From NCBI RefSeq assembly GCF_938041965.1, contig NZ_CALISE010000005.1:1-64000 (forward strand): DNA of 64,000 nucleotides. Reading direction: 5' to 3'. Below the pieces are notes generated by a model that saw nothing but the letters and a program-made list of their open reading frames with translations, had not been told where the DNA came from and searched no databases. Shown here one piece after another: positions 33,258 through 42,396 of the stretch (position 1 is its first letter; every line of letters begins with the position of its first letter). Source of the DNA: an uncultured Mogibacterium sp. (GTDB taxonomy: Bacteria; Bacillota; Clostridia; Peptostreptococcales; Anaerovoracaceae). The position numbers and the translations under genes were made by a program.

Positions 33258-35110
33258 TGGCAGAAAATACGAATAAGAAACCAGCTCCAGTTAAGAGGGG
33301 GCATGGCCCAGGAGTCGGAACACCTTCTGAGAAGCCAAAAAATTTCAGCAAGTCTATGAAGCAGATAGTTAGATATAGTGGAAATTATAAATATGCATTT
33401 GTAGTAGTTATATTGTTTGCGATTGCGGGTACAGTGTTTCAGGTAATCGGACCAAAGGTGATGGGACGGGCGACTACAGTTCTTGCAGAAGGGCTAATGC
33501 ATAAGATTAAGGGGACTGGGACTATCGACTTTACGACAATCGGTAGGATTTTGGCCTTTACCACTGCTTTATATGCTCTTAGTGCGGTGCTGACCTTTGT
33601 GCAGGGGTGGATAATGACCGGTATCACCCAGAAAATCGTATATAACTTACGCCGAGATATATCTGAAAAGATTAACCGCATGCCGATGAAGTATTTTGAG
33701 AGTCACCAGTACGGTGATGTGCTGTCGAGGATTACGAACGATGTAGACACCTTGGGGACAGGTCTGAACCAGAGTGTAACTACGATTATTACCTCCGTGG
33801 CAACTGTCATAGGCGTGCTAATAATGATGATGACCATATCACCGCTCATGACATTGATATCATTTGTCACGATTCCAGTGTCTATTTTTCTGCTCGGCTT
33901 AATAATCAAGATGTCGCAGAAACACTTCAAAGCTCAGCAGGAGTACCTCGGCAATATAAACGGACAGATAGAAGAAAATTTTGCAGGGCAGCTCGTGATA
34001 AAAGCGTTCAATAAAGAGGAAACTATAGAGAAGATATTTAATGAGACCAATGAGATTCTCTATGAGTCGGCTTGGAAATCACAGTTTATATCAGGCATAA
34101 TGCAGCCCGTGATGATGTTCGTAGGAAATCTCGGATATGCGGGGGTAGCTATTTCAGGAGCCATGCTGGCAATTAAAAATGTGATTGGAATCGGAGATAT
34201 ACAGGCATTTATACAATATGTTCGCAATCTTACGCAGCCACTTTCGCAGGCTGCTCAGGTTATGAATCAGGTGCAGTCGATGGGAGCAGCAGGAGAGCGT
34301 GTATTTGAGTTTCTAGCAGAGGAGGAGGAGACTAGGGATACAGATGATGCCATTAGTACGCTTGATGTTGAAGGGTTTGTAGAATTTGATCATGTGAAAT
34401 TCGGTTACAATCCAGATCAGATTATCATAAATGACTTTAGTGCGAGCGTTAAGCCGGGACAGAAAATCGCTATCGTCGGACCGACAGGTGCGGGTAAAAC
34501 CACAATAGTGAAGCTATTGATGCGCTTCTACGATGTAAATGGTGGGTCGATAAAAATTGACGGTAATGATATTCGTACGATGAGCCGTCATGGTCTGAGG
34601 AATAATATCGCTATGGTTCTTCAGGACACATGGCTGTACTCAGATACTATTATGGAGAATATCAGATATGGGAATCAGGATGCGAGCGATGAAGAGGTTA
34701 TAGCTGCTGCTAAGGCGGCAAGGGCAGATCGATTCATCAAGACTCTCCCTGGCGGATACAATATGGTTTTAAACGAAGATGCAACCAACATATCAGAAGG
34801 ACAGAAGCAGCTTTTAACCATCGCGAGAGCGATACTTGCAGACCGCAAGATTTTGATTCTTGATGAGGCCACATCTTCGGTTGATACAAGAACAGAGGTT
34901 AGGATTCAGGAAGCCATGGATCATCTTATGAAGGGACGTACAACTTTTGTCATAGCACACCGATTATCAACCATCAGAAATGCTGACCTCATACTCGTGA
35001 TGGACCACGGTGATATAATAGAGCAAGGAACGCATGATGAACTTCTCTTAGAAGGCGGAGCATATGCTGATCTGTATAACTCACAATTTGACGAAGTGGA
35101 GGCATCTTAA
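33257..35110 (+). CDS. Heterodimeric ABC exporter subunit, catalytic
   Basis: A 617-residue fused permease/ATPase that pairs with the preceding subunit. After a Pro/Gly-rich cytoplasmic N-terminus it has six helices and a complete nucleotide-binding domain: Walker A GPTGAGKTT, signature ISEGQKQLLTIARAI, Walker B with catalytic Glu (ILILDEATSSVDT) and switch His (VIAHRLSTI). The signature begins with ISEGQ rather than LSGGQ, a change common where one composite ATP site is weak. Start ATG 33257 overlaps the upstream stop (TAATG); the Nudix gene overlaps this gene's own stop in the same way. Substrate unknown; multidrug or peptide export is typical of this type. Confidence 0.94.
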   Translation: MAENTNKKPAPVKRGHGPGVGTPSEKPKNFSKSMKQIVRYSGNYKYAFVVVILFAIAGTVFQVIGPKVMGRATTVLAEGLMHKIKGTGTIDFTTIGRILAFTTALYALSAVLTFVQGWIMTGITQKIVYNLRRDISEKINRMPMKYFESHQYGDVLSRITNDVDTLGTGLNQSVTTIITSVATVIGVLIMMMTISPLMTLISFVTIPVSIFLLGLIIKMSQKHFKAQQEYLGNINGQIEENFAGQLVIKAFNKEETIEKIFNETNEILYESAWKSQFISGIMQPVMMFVGNLGYAGVAISGAMLAIKNVIGIGDIQAFIQYVRNLTQPLSQAAQVMNQVQSMGAAGERVFEFLAEEEETRDTDDAISTLDVEGFVEFDHVKFGYNPDQIIINDFSASVKPGQKIAIVGPTGAGKTTIVKLLMRFYDVNGGSIKIDGNDIRTMSRHGLRNNIAMVLQDTWLYSDTIMENIRYGNQDASDEEVIAAAKAARADRFIKTLPGGYNMVLNEDATNISEGQKQLLTIARAILADRKILILDEATSSVDTRTEVRIQEAMDHLMKGRTTFVIAHRLSTIRNADLILVMDHGDIIEQGTHDELLLEGGAYADLYNSQFDEVEAS

Positions 35111-35595
35111 TGAACAAAGCTAGACTTAGCACGCTGTGTTATATTGAAAATGATGATAAGTATCTTATGCTACATCGCATCATCAAGGCAAATGATATAA
35201 ACCATAATAAATGGATTGGTGTCGGAGGTCATTTCGAAGATAGAGAGAGTCCCGATGACTGCCTACTTCGTGAAGTACGTGAAGAGACGGGATGCACGCT
35301 TACAGACTACAAGTTTCGAGGCATAGTTACCTTTATCTACGGAAGCGGTGAAAAAGAGATGATCGAGTACATGCATCTCTTTACGGCGACTGGTTTTAAA
35401 GGGGAGCTGATTCCTTGTGATGAAGGCGTCCTCGAGTGGGTGCCAAAGGATAAGCTGCTAGACCTCGAGCTGTGGGAAGGAGATAAGATATTTCTCAGAC
35501 TCCTAAGGGAGCGAGATGATTTCTTTTCACTTAAGCTCGTATATAATGAGAGCGATGAACTTATAGAAGCTTTGCTCGATGGAAAGGCGATATAG
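35110..35595 (+). CDS. Nudix hydrolase, 8-oxo-dGTP diphosphatase-like
   Basis: A 161-residue MutT-type Nudix protein. The 23-residue Nudix box is complete: GGHFEDRESPDDCLLREV followed by REETG, with the Glu pair that binds magnesium. The flanking sequence (LSTLCYIENDDKYLMLHR, then KWIGVGG) matches Firmicutes 8-oxo-dGTP diphosphatases, suggesting clean-up of oxidised nucleotides; other nucleotide diphosphates cannot be excluded. It overlaps the ABC gene by one base (TAATG), so it is the last member of the marR-ABC operon, which ends at the hairpin near 35622. Confidence 0.9.
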   Translation: MNKARLSTLCYIENDDKYLMLHRIIKANDINHNKWIGVGGHFEDRESPDDCLLREVREETGCTLTDYKFRGIVTFIYGSGEKEMIEYMHLFTATGFKGELIPCDEGVLEWVPKDKLLDLELWEGDKIFLRLLRERDDFFSLKLVYNESDELIEALLDGKAI

Positions 35596-35621
35596 CACTC
35601 GCTTAGGAAAACAACTCAAAA

Positions 35622-35672
35622 CAAAAGACTTAGGAGCTGGAACTATGTGATTCCAAATCCTAGGTCTTGTTT
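35622..35672. terminator. Terminator hairpin between convergent genes
   Basis: A long stem pairs CAAAAGACTTAGGA (35622-35635) with TCCTAGGTCTTG (35658-35669), one wobble pair included; an inner GGAA/TTCC can also pair. T-rich sequence follows. Confidence 0.6.
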
Positions 35673-35698
35673 ATACATTTGTAGTCAAATAATATGGA

Positions 35699-36565
35699 TT
35701 AAATTCTAATCTTAGCGATGTAATGAGCGTTTTCAGGAAGCTTTAGATCTCTACCTGTATCATCGAAACTCCACATCTTTACACCAGCTCTAGTTGAATC
35801 AAGAACTGCATAGAAATTGAACATTGCAATTCCGTAGTTGAGTAGCTGGTCCTCAGCAGTTGTGAGCTCGTCGTCTAGACCAATTAGCGATACAATATCG
35901 TCATCAACGATTACTCTGTATGGCTGACGATTAAAGAATGACTGTGCAACAGCGATTGATAGCAGTGCATCCTCAAGCTCAGTGTACAAAAGTTCCATGT
36001 TAACTGACTCTCCGTATACCTTGTAAGATAGAAGATCCTGCATGCTAATCTTAGGTGCAACCTTCTTCTCGCAAGAAACCATCGTAACGTTGGATGGGCT
36101 CTTGATATCGAGGCGAACGTCCTTTTTAGTTTTGTTACCGTGTCCGAATGCGATAAATACCGCAAGAGTCTTATCTGTATCAACGCCGAGTGCACCCTTA
36201 GCTGCTTCTGCATCGTTTACAGTTAGCCAGCAAGCATCTAATCCAAGTTGTGTGAGCTTAAGTGTTAGACCCTGTGCGATGAATCCTGCATTCTCTAGAT
36301 AATGAGGTGCTTCCTCTGAGTAAAGCGCTAAGTAGTTAGGCGCCTTTACAGTAAAGCCGTTATATCCTACGCTGCTTCCAAGGAAATCCACCACATCGCC
36401 ACCGAAGAAATGAAGCTCAGTAGAAATCTCAGGAAGTAGCTTTGGCACTACTTCGTTATAAGCTTTAATTTCCTCAACTGAAGCAGCATCAACTACTGTA
36501 TCTGCGAAATCGCGGCACGACTGGCGGCGAGAAACAATCTCATCATAATATTTTAAATATTCCAT
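35699..36565 (-). CDS. Nitroreductase-family flavoprotein
   Basis: A 288-residue protein of the nitroreductase superfamily, of the duplicated 'TM nitroreductase' type. The FMN-binding start YYDEIVSRRQSCRDFADT is conserved, as are the central YLENAGFIAQGLTLKLTQLGLDACW helix (split here as motif YLENAGFIAQGL and KLTQLGLDACW) and a second similar unit near residue 190 (LLSIAVAQSFFNRQPYRV). Such enzymes reduce nitro or quinone substrates with NAD(P)H. ATG at 36565 follows GGAGAAC. It ends about 100 bases before the Nudix terminator; convergent with that operon and followed upstream by the aldo/keto reductase gene on the same strand (89 bases apart). Confidence 0.85.
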   Translation of the reverse strand: MEYLKYYDEIVSRRQSCRDFADTVVDAASVEEIKAYNEVVPKLLPEISTELHFFGGDVVDFLGSSVGYNGFTVKAPNYLALYSEEAPHYLENAGFIAQGLTLKLTQLGLDACWLTVNDAEAAKGALGVDTDKTLAVFIAFGHGNKTKKDVRLDIKSPSNVTMVSCEKKVAPKISMQDLLSYKVYGESVNMELLYTELEDALLSIAVAQSFFNRQPYRVIVDDDIVSLIGLDDELTTAEDQLLNYGIAMFNFYAVLDSTRAGVKMWSFDDTGRDLKLPENAHYIAKIRI

Positions 36566-36654
36566 AAAGTTCTCCTTTCAAGTCCATACATAACACAATA
36601 ATATCAATTTTGCACAATTAGTACAAGACGGATAATCGATATATTTTTTAAATA

Positions 36655-37626
36655 CTATAAAAAAACAATAGCTCTGACAGGGCATACGGGTGCGCAGTAG
36701 CCGCATCGCACGCACTTTTCAACGCTGATTTCGGCTAGACCACTATCATTCCAGGATATAGCCTCACTGACGCAGCGGGCCTTACATGCTCCGCAGCCTT
36801 CGCAGTCACTTTGGTCGACCATCATGCGTTTCTTGCTGATATCGGGTCTGTAATCGCTACTGAGATTTCCTTCAAAGTAACTGACTGCAGTGTCAACTTC
36901 ATCCAGACTTCCCATGCCTAGCATCACAGCATCAACACCATCTAATGAAGTGACATAATCGAGACACTCAGCGTAATCTTCGATGATATTCCCCCCACCG
37001 AAGGCCTTCATGGTGAACACGCCAATTCCTTGCTCTGAGCAAAGTTTTATCGCTTCCTCCATATCCTCTCGTGTTCCAGGTCTTTCTCCGTTTCTTATGC
37101 CCATGCCAGCCTTATTTATCAGTGGGAAGACCACATCACACGAATCTAAGTTCGATGCTGCACGGCATGCATCAACATGATGCGTCGATATACCAATCGC
37201 TCTAATTAATCCGGAGGCTTTTTTGTCCCTGAGCGCCCTCCACGCCTCGCTTCGTCCATGGAGGTCGATGACTCCACGAACCTCGTGAAGTAGGAAGATA
37301 TCTATCTGTTTGAGATTAAGCTCAGAAAGACATTCATCGACTGCGGCTGATGCACCTCTGTAATCAGTCTCGAGTGTCTTGCTACAGACAACAGGCATCG
37401 CTAAGTTTTCATCGGATTTAATTGTAACGAGTGCCGGCCTAAGATATCTGTAGGTGTCATAATACTGAGCGGTATCGAGAAAATTAATTCCGCTCCTCAC
37501 GGCATGCACGATGATGCGAGCACCTTCGTCTGTGGAAAGATTTTTTTGCGAGAAACCCATCGTGAGCGTTCCCATGCCTACTGCTGAAACCTCTATATTC
37601 GTTAATCCTAATCTAATTCTTTTCAT
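36655..37626 (-). CDS. Aldo/keto reductase with C-terminal 4Fe-4S domain
   Basis: A 323-residue protein: an aldo/keto reductase barrel (residues about 1-250) with the catalytic region FLDTAQYYDTYRYLRPAL, where Asp and Tyr are in place, a Lys in VVCSKTL and His in LLHEVRG, fused to a ferredoxin-like tail with two cubane sites (CEGCGACKARC and CVRCGYCAPVCP). Such fusions are common in anaerobes and are thought to couple ferredoxin-type electrons to carbonyl reduction. ATG 37626 starts directly with the conserved MKRIRLGLTN. The intergenic region to 37726 holds the divergent promoter for the SulP gene. Confidence 0.92.
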   Translation of the reverse strand: MKRIRLGLTNIEVSAVGMGTLTMGFSQKNLSTDEGARIIVHAVRSGINFLDTAQYYDTYRYLRPALVTIKSDENLAMPVVCSKTLETDYRGASAAVDECLSELNLKQIDIFLLHEVRGVIDLHGRSEAWRALRDKKASGLIRAIGISTHHVDACRAASNLDSCDVVFPLINKAGMGIRNGERPGTREDMEEAIKLCSEQGIGVFTMKAFGGGNIIEDYAECLDYVTSLDGVDAVMLGMGSLDEVDTAVSYFEGNLSSDYRPDISKKRMMVDQSDCEGCGACKARCVSEAISWNDSGLAEISVEKCVRCGYCAPVCPVRAIVFL

Positions 37627-37725
37627 ATCATAATTTTAACACGCAACTGATGTATAATACACGTTAAAGTTTATGATGAAGGCTTGTGTTCTGTTATAAA
37701 GTGACGCATGCAACAGGGGAGATAG

Positions 37726-40035
37726 ATGTCGCTAAAAGGGTATGATTTGCATTTTTTGAAAAAAGATATTCCTGCCGGAATTATCGTTGCGCTAGTGTCT
37801 ATCCCGATTTCCATCGGATATGCATTAGTTGCAGGGCTTCCGCCGATTTATGGTTTGTATGGATCACTGCTACCTATATTGGTCTATGGATTGATAACGA
37901 GTTCTCCGAGGTTCGTTTTCGGGGTAGATGCCGCACCAGCTGCGCTTGTTGGGGGCATGCTGTATTCGATGGGTATTGCATATCAATCGCAAGAGGCAGT
38001 GAGGATAATACCTGTAATTACATTATTTACTGCTGCCTGGATACTTATAGCGCGCATAGTCGGACTCGGTAGACTGGTAAAATTCATTTCGTCGCCAGTA
38101 ATGGGAGGCTTCATAACAGGCATTTGCTGTACGATTATATTGATGCAAATTCCCAAGCTGTATGGCGGGGATTCAGGGCGTGGAGAACTACACGAGCTCT
38201 TAATTCATATCTATAAAACAGCAAGTGTAGGAGTCCATATTCCGTCACTTGCGCTTGGGCTTGGTACGATTATCATAATTTTGGGTTCTAAGAGATTTAT
38301 ACCAGCGATACCAATGAGTGCAGTTATGATGTTCATTGGAGCTGGACTGAACTATGCTATGAATCTTGGACAGTACGGCGTTAAAATGCTTCCGGAGGTG
38401 AAGGCAGGGCTGCCGCCTCTGTCTATACCAGACGTTTCACTGGTTCATGGAAACGTTAGAACCATGATGCTTCAGACGCTCATAATAGCGATTGTAATCA
38501 TCTCTGAGACTCTTCTCGCAACCAATAATTTCGCACTTAAGTACGATGATAAAATCGACAATAACAGGGAGATTCTCGCCTATGCGATGAGTAATCTTGC
38601 TGGCGGACTCGTTGGCTGCTGCCCTGTAAACGGAAGTGTCTCGAGGAGCAACATCGCAGATCAGTTCGGTGTGAAGTCGCAGGTGATGTCGATATCTGCG
38701 GCAGCTACAATGATGATAATTCTAGTCTTCGGTACAAGTTTTATACACATGCTGCCAGTACCAGTGCTCACTGCGATAGTAATTTCTGCACTCATCAACA
38801 GCACTGAATTTGACCTCGCTGCTAAGCTGCGCAAGGTTGACAGAACTGAATGGAAGATATTCTATGTGGTGATGTTCACAGTCTTGATCTTTGGAACGAT
38901 TTACGGCGTGCTTATCGGAATTATCCTCTCGTTTGTGACCGTAATCATCAGAGCATCAAATCCTCCTAGAAGTAGACTCGGATATATACCTGAGAAAGAT
39001 CAGTTCTATCCTGTAGGCAGGACTACGGGTACTCGTGAGATTAAAGGGGTGCTTATATACAGATTCGGTGGAGCATTGTTCTTTGCGAATGCTAATACGA
39101 TCAAGGACGAAATTGATGATTTGGTAACCGACGATATGAAGGCCGTAATCATTGATGCCAGCGGCATCACAAGCATTGATGTCACAGCTGTAGAGCGTTT
39201 GATGATTTTATACACTAAGTATAAAGAGCGCGGCATAAAGCTATTTCTTACCGAACACTCTGGAGATTTAAACGATCAATTGCGTGCCTTTGGAGCGGAG
39301 CAGATGTTTAAAGATTACGCTATAGTTCCACACATTTACCAGGCACTAAAGTCGGTGGGTATAAACAAGCCATACGAACTAGGTGATTGCGAGGGCGATG
39401 TCTGTTACATCTCCATCAATGGTTCGGCTGGCAGCTCTCAGATTGCAGAGTTTGAATGGGCATATGGTGATCAAGCAGAAGCTAGGATGGAAGAGGTCGC
39501 TAATTCGCTCGCAGATAAGCTCATTAGTCTTGAAAAAGTAGATGAGGATATGATACGAGAGGCTGAGCGAAATGCACTTGGCAGTAACTGGAGCGAGATT
39601 GACGAGGAGAAGTTCTTGGATTTTCTTGAGTTCCAGCTTGCGCACCTTCTCGAACTCGGCAAGATAGATCTCGAAAAATTCCAGCGTGTACGAGAGAAGA
39701 TTCTGTTATATCACGCAAAGCTTGACATGCAGATTAACGATAGAAATTCCGAGGAACTAGATGAAATCATCAGGACGAGAATTGTGCGTGAAGAACAGTT
39801 TAGAAGTAGATTCCCTGATGCATATAATGCCTTTGCGGAAGAGCGAGCTAGACACAGAGAAATTCTGAAGAATGATTATCCTGAGATCTGGGAGAGAATC
39901 ATGAAGATTCGCCGAGAGGGAGAAGATAAGGATAAGCTCCGAGATAAGATTCATGATAAGCATTTATTCCCAGGACTTGATGAGATTGAACATCTAGTTG
40001 ATGGTGTAAAGGACTATTTCCATAGGAAGAAATAA
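37726..40035 (+). CDS. SulP-family anion transporter with STAS domain and long C-terminal extension
   Basis: A 769-residue protein. Residues about 1-410 form the SulP/SLC26 membrane domain (PAGIIVALVSIPISIGYAL and GLPPIYGLYGSLLP are the family signature). Residues about 430-545 form a STAS domain (VIIDASGITSIDVTAVERL). The remaining ~225 residues are highly charged and mainly helical, rich in Glu/Arg/Lys, and are not part of standard SulP proteins. Substrate could be sulfate, bicarbonate or another anion; the family does not allow a choice. ATG 37726 has GGGGAGATAG upstream. Divergent from the Fe-S aldo/keto reductase; the next gene starts 100 bases downstream. Confidence 0.92.
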   Translation: MSLKGYDLHFLKKDIPAGIIVALVSIPISIGYALVAGLPPIYGLYGSLLPILVYGLITSSPRFVFGVDAAPAALVGGMLYSMGIAYQSQEAVRIIPVITLFTAAWILIARIVGLGRLVKFISSPVMGGFITGICCTIILMQIPKLYGGDSGRGELHELLIHIYKTASVGVHIPSLALGLGTIIIILGSKRFIPAIPMSAVMMFIGAGLNYAMNLGQYGVKMLPEVKAGLPPLSIPDVSLVHGNVRTMMLQTLIIAIVIISETLLATNNFALKYDDKIDNNREILAYAMSNLAGGLVGCCPVNGSVSRSNIADQFGVKSQVMSISAAATMMIILVFGTSFIHMLPVPVLTAIVISALINSTEFDLAAKLRKVDRTEWKIFYVVMFTVLIFGTIYGVLIGIILSFVTVIIRASNPPRSRLGYIPEKDQFYPVGRTTGTREIKGVLIYRFGGALFFANANTIKDEIDDLVTDDMKAVIIDASGITSIDVTAVERLMILYTKYKERGIKLFLTEHSGDLNDQLRAFGAEQMFKDYAIVPHIYQALKSVGINKPYELGDCEGDVCYISINGSAGSSQIAEFEWAYGDQAEARMEEVANSLADKLISLEKVDEDMIREAERNALGSNWSEIDEEKFLDFLEFQLAHLLELGKIDLEKFQRVREKILLYHAKLDMQINDRNSEELDEIIRTRIVREEQFRSRFPDAYNAFAEERARHREILKNDYPEIWERIMKIRREGEDKDKLRDKIHDKHLFPGLDEIEHLVDGVKDYFHRKK

Positions 40036-40136
40036 TCTAGATTGTTAATAGTGCTAAGTGTCATGGAGATACTGTACTTAAAGAAGCCATTAGGCTGCAT
40101 ATTATTAATATATTAAAATAGAAAGGTCAATTCGTT

Positions 40137-40745
40137 ATGAGGCTATATATTCTTAGACATGGGCAGACCGATTTAAATAGCGAGAAACGGTTTCAAGGTC
40201 ACATGCAAACAGAACTGAACGATGTTGGTATTGCTCAGTCAGAGAAGGTTGGAGAGCTGCTACGCGAGCGTGGCATTAAGTTCGACAAGATTTATTGTAG
40301 CCCTCTAGAGAGAGCAATCAAAACAGCAGAAATCGCTACCGCGGAGACTAGAGATAAGTTTATAATAGATGATGAGCTTACGGAAATCGACTTCGGGATA
40401 AACGAAGGGCGAAAGTATGAGGAGCTACAGGGTAGTAAGAATAACATATTTTTATCCCCTGGCAATTACATGCCACCAGAAGGGGGCGAGTCACTAGAGA
40501 CTCTTAAATTCAGGGTAAAGAGGTTCCTTGAGAGGGTGCGAGATGAGAACAATGAAGGAAATATACTGGCAGTATCTCACGGAACGGCAATTCACATGAT
40601 GCTTCTATATATGAGAGGTATGGAATTCAGTGATTTATGGACGGAACACGTCGGGAACTGCAATGTGAAAGTTGTCGATGTCGAAGGTTGGGAACTTAAA
40701 GTCAGGGATGACCTGCAGATTGAAACTGATAAATATATAAAATAG
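40137..40745 (+). CDS. Histidine phosphatase family protein
   Basis: A 202-residue phosphoglycerate-mutase-like phosphatase. The catalytic RHG motif is at the N-terminus (LYILRHGQTDLN), with the second conserved His in AVSHGTAIHMML and the Glu/Arg region SPLERAIKTAEI. This makes a CobC/PhoE-like phosphatase likely; specific substrates (sugar phosphates, alpha-ribazole phosphate) cannot be told from sequence. No cobalamin genes are nearby. ATG 40137 is preceded by GAAAGG. The patatin gene follows after 29 bases with its own AAAGGAGG, so both may be cotranscribed. Confidence 0.92.
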   Translation: MRLYILRHGQTDLNSEKRFQGHMQTELNDVGIAQSEKVGELLRERGIKFDKIYCSPLERAIKTAEIATAETRDKFIIDDELTEIDFGINEGRKYEELQGSKNNIFLSPGNYMPPEGGESLETLKFRVKRFLERVRDENNEGNILAVSHGTAIHMMLLYMRGMEFSDLWTEHVGNCNVKVVDVEGWELKVRDDLQIETDKYIK

Positions 40746-40774
40746 ATAATTTACTATATAAAAGGAGGTAAGGT

Positions 40775-41605
40775 ATGAGAGGCATTATTGATGTTGGTGG
40801 CGGAACGCGTGATATATTTGGAGCTGGAGTATTCGACTACTTCCTTGAGTATGGAGTGGCTTTTGACAGGTGTTATGGTGTATCAGCTGGCTGCGCTAAT
40901 ATAGCATCATTCCTTGCAGGACAACAACACAGAAATTATGAATTTTATACGGAATATGCTATGCGAAAGGAATATATGAGTCTTGATAATTTCATTAAGA
41001 CAGGTTCATATGTTGATTTAGATTATGTATATGGCACACTGTCGAACAGTTATGGTGAATATCCGCTAAATTTCGAAGTTCTTAAGAGTAATCCATCAGA
41101 ATTCATAATAATTGCTGCTGAAGCAAATACTGGCAAGACTAAATACTTTACAAAAGCCGATCTAAACTATAATAACTATGCACCTATAAATGCGTCTAGC
41201 TGCGTACCGGTTGTAAATAAACCTTATAAGATAGATGGTGTGGAATATTTTGATGGGGGTATAGCAGACCCAATCCCATATAAGAAGGCATTAGATGATG
41301 GCTGCGATGAACTCGTAATTATATTGACTAGACCTAAGGCTGGGCACCGCATAGATAATAGCGATAAGAGAATGGCTCAGATACTGGCTAGGCAGTATCC
41401 TAAGGCAGCTGAGCTTCTTGAGCATAGAGCCGAAACCTACAATACGCAGCTAGATGCTATAAAAAAGCTCGAGGAAGAAGGAGTCGCAAAAATCATTGCA
41501 CCTGAGAACATTGGGAAACTCAAGACTCTGACTAGAGATGTAGATATGCTTAAGTCTCTGTATAGAAAAGGTCTTGTTGCGGCAAAGAAAGCTGATATAA
41601 AATAG
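40775..41605 (+). CDS. Patatin-like phospholipase
   Basis: A 276-residue alpha/beta hydrolase of the patatin family (YjjU/RssA-like). Visible are the oxyanion loop VGGGTRDIFGAGVFDYF, the nucleophile elbow GVSAGC (Ser about residue 38), and the catalytic Asp in the DGG motif (EYFDGGIADPIPYKKA). It lacks a signal peptide, so it is probably cytosolic, cleaving acyl esters of lipids. AAAGGAGG lies upstream of ATG 40775. The preceding phosphatase gene is 29 bases away. A hairpin at 41697 separates it from the convergent MarR gene. Confidence 0.93.
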   Translation: MRGIIDVGGGTRDIFGAGVFDYFLEYGVAFDRCYGVSAGCANIASFLAGQQHRNYEFYTEYAMRKEYMSLDNFIKTGSYVDLDYVYGTLSNSYGEYPLNFEVLKSNPSEFIIIAAEANTGKTKYFTKADLNYNNYAPINASSCVPVVNKPYKIDGVEYFDGGIADPIPYKKALDDGCDELVIILTRPKAGHRIDNSDKRMAQILARQYPKAAELLEHRAETYNTQLDAIKKLEEEGVAKIIAPENIGKLKTLTRDVDMLKSLYRKGLVAAKKADIK

Positions 41606-41696
41606 CGTCTATACGACATTTGATTATAGTTAAATCTTGCTGTAATTTGAACACTGGTATAAATACATCACTTGAAAATTTACAGATTATGAAAAC

Positions 41697-41720
41697 AGGC
41701 AGGAGCAATAGCCCCTGCCT
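41697..41720. terminator. Terminator hairpin between convergent genes
   Basis: A 7-bp stem AGGCAGG (41697-41703) / CCTGCCT (41714-41720) followed by AATTTCTTT. Confidence 0.6.
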
Positions 41721-41762
41721 AATTTCTTTGATGTTGTTCAATGTAAACGCCTGAACTCGCTC

Positions 41763-42197
41763 TTACTGCTCGATTGTATTCATGAAATTATGAAGTAGTT
41801 TGAACAGTGCTGCAGCTTCGTCGTCAGTAAGATTAATACATGAACGAATCTCCTGTGGTACGGCAAGCGCTTCCTCGCGGAGAGCCATACCCTTGTCTGT
41901 AATTTTGATGATTAGATTGCGTTCATCCTTTACCGAACGATTTCTAGTTAAATAACCCTTAGATTCAAGCTTCTTGAGAAGCGGAGTTAGCGTACCGGAA
42001 TCAAGGAAAAGCTTATCCCCAAGTTCCTTAACACTAAGCTCGCGAGTCTCCCATAGTACCATCATAGTGATGTACTGTGTATATGTGAGATCCAGCTTGC
42101 TCAGAAATGGCTTATATCTGCGAGTTATCTCCTTAGAGCATGCGTACAGCGGAAAGCATAGTTGATTTTCTAGCTTTAGGCTATCGTACTTGTCCAT
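41763..42197 (-). CDS. ohrR: OhrR-like MarR-family regulator
   Basis: A 144-residue MarR-family protein of the OhrR subtype. The N-terminus has LENQLCFPLYACSKEITRRY, where Cys14 corresponds to the peroxide-sensing cysteine of OhrR proteins; a second Cys at position 20 is nearby. The DNA-binding part (SVKELGDKLFLDSGTLTPLLKKLE) is strongly OhrR-like. In the family, oxidation of the cysteine by organic hydroperoxides releases it from DNA. No ohr peroxidase gene is next to it, so its target is elsewhere or is the divergent hydE. A candidate operator lies upstream at 42258-42275. Good evidence for family, less for exact ligand. Confidence 0.88.
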   Translation of the reverse strand: MDKYDSLKLENQLCFPLYACSKEITRRYKPFLSKLDLTYTQYITMMVLWETRELSVKELGDKLFLDSGTLTPLLKKLESKGYLTRNRSVKDERNLIIKITDKGMALREEALAVPQEIRSCINLTDDEAAALFKLLHNFMNTIEQ

Positions 42198-42257
42198 CAG
42201 TTTTCCTCCCAGTTATGCAGATACTGTATGCAATTCTCTAAATATACATCTTGTTGC

Positions 42258-42275
42258 ACACAATTTAATTTGATT
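42258..42275. promoter_or_regulatory. Candidate OhrR operator
   Basis: The stretch CACAATTTAATTTGATT between ohrR and hydE resembles the AT-rich inverted-repeat operators of OhrR regulators (ACAATT-type half sites around a central TTAA). A second palindromic stretch, TTTGTACAAA, lies at about 42308-42317. Similarity is by eye only. Confidence 0.35.
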
Positions 42276-42396
42276 TTAGCCTAACGCAATATATGTGTCA
42301 ACAATTGTTTGTACAAACGTTCAAAAAATCACGTATTTTCTTTTGTTGTTATAATATTTCATTGTGTTAAAATATCTAATGGGGGGGATTAGAAAA

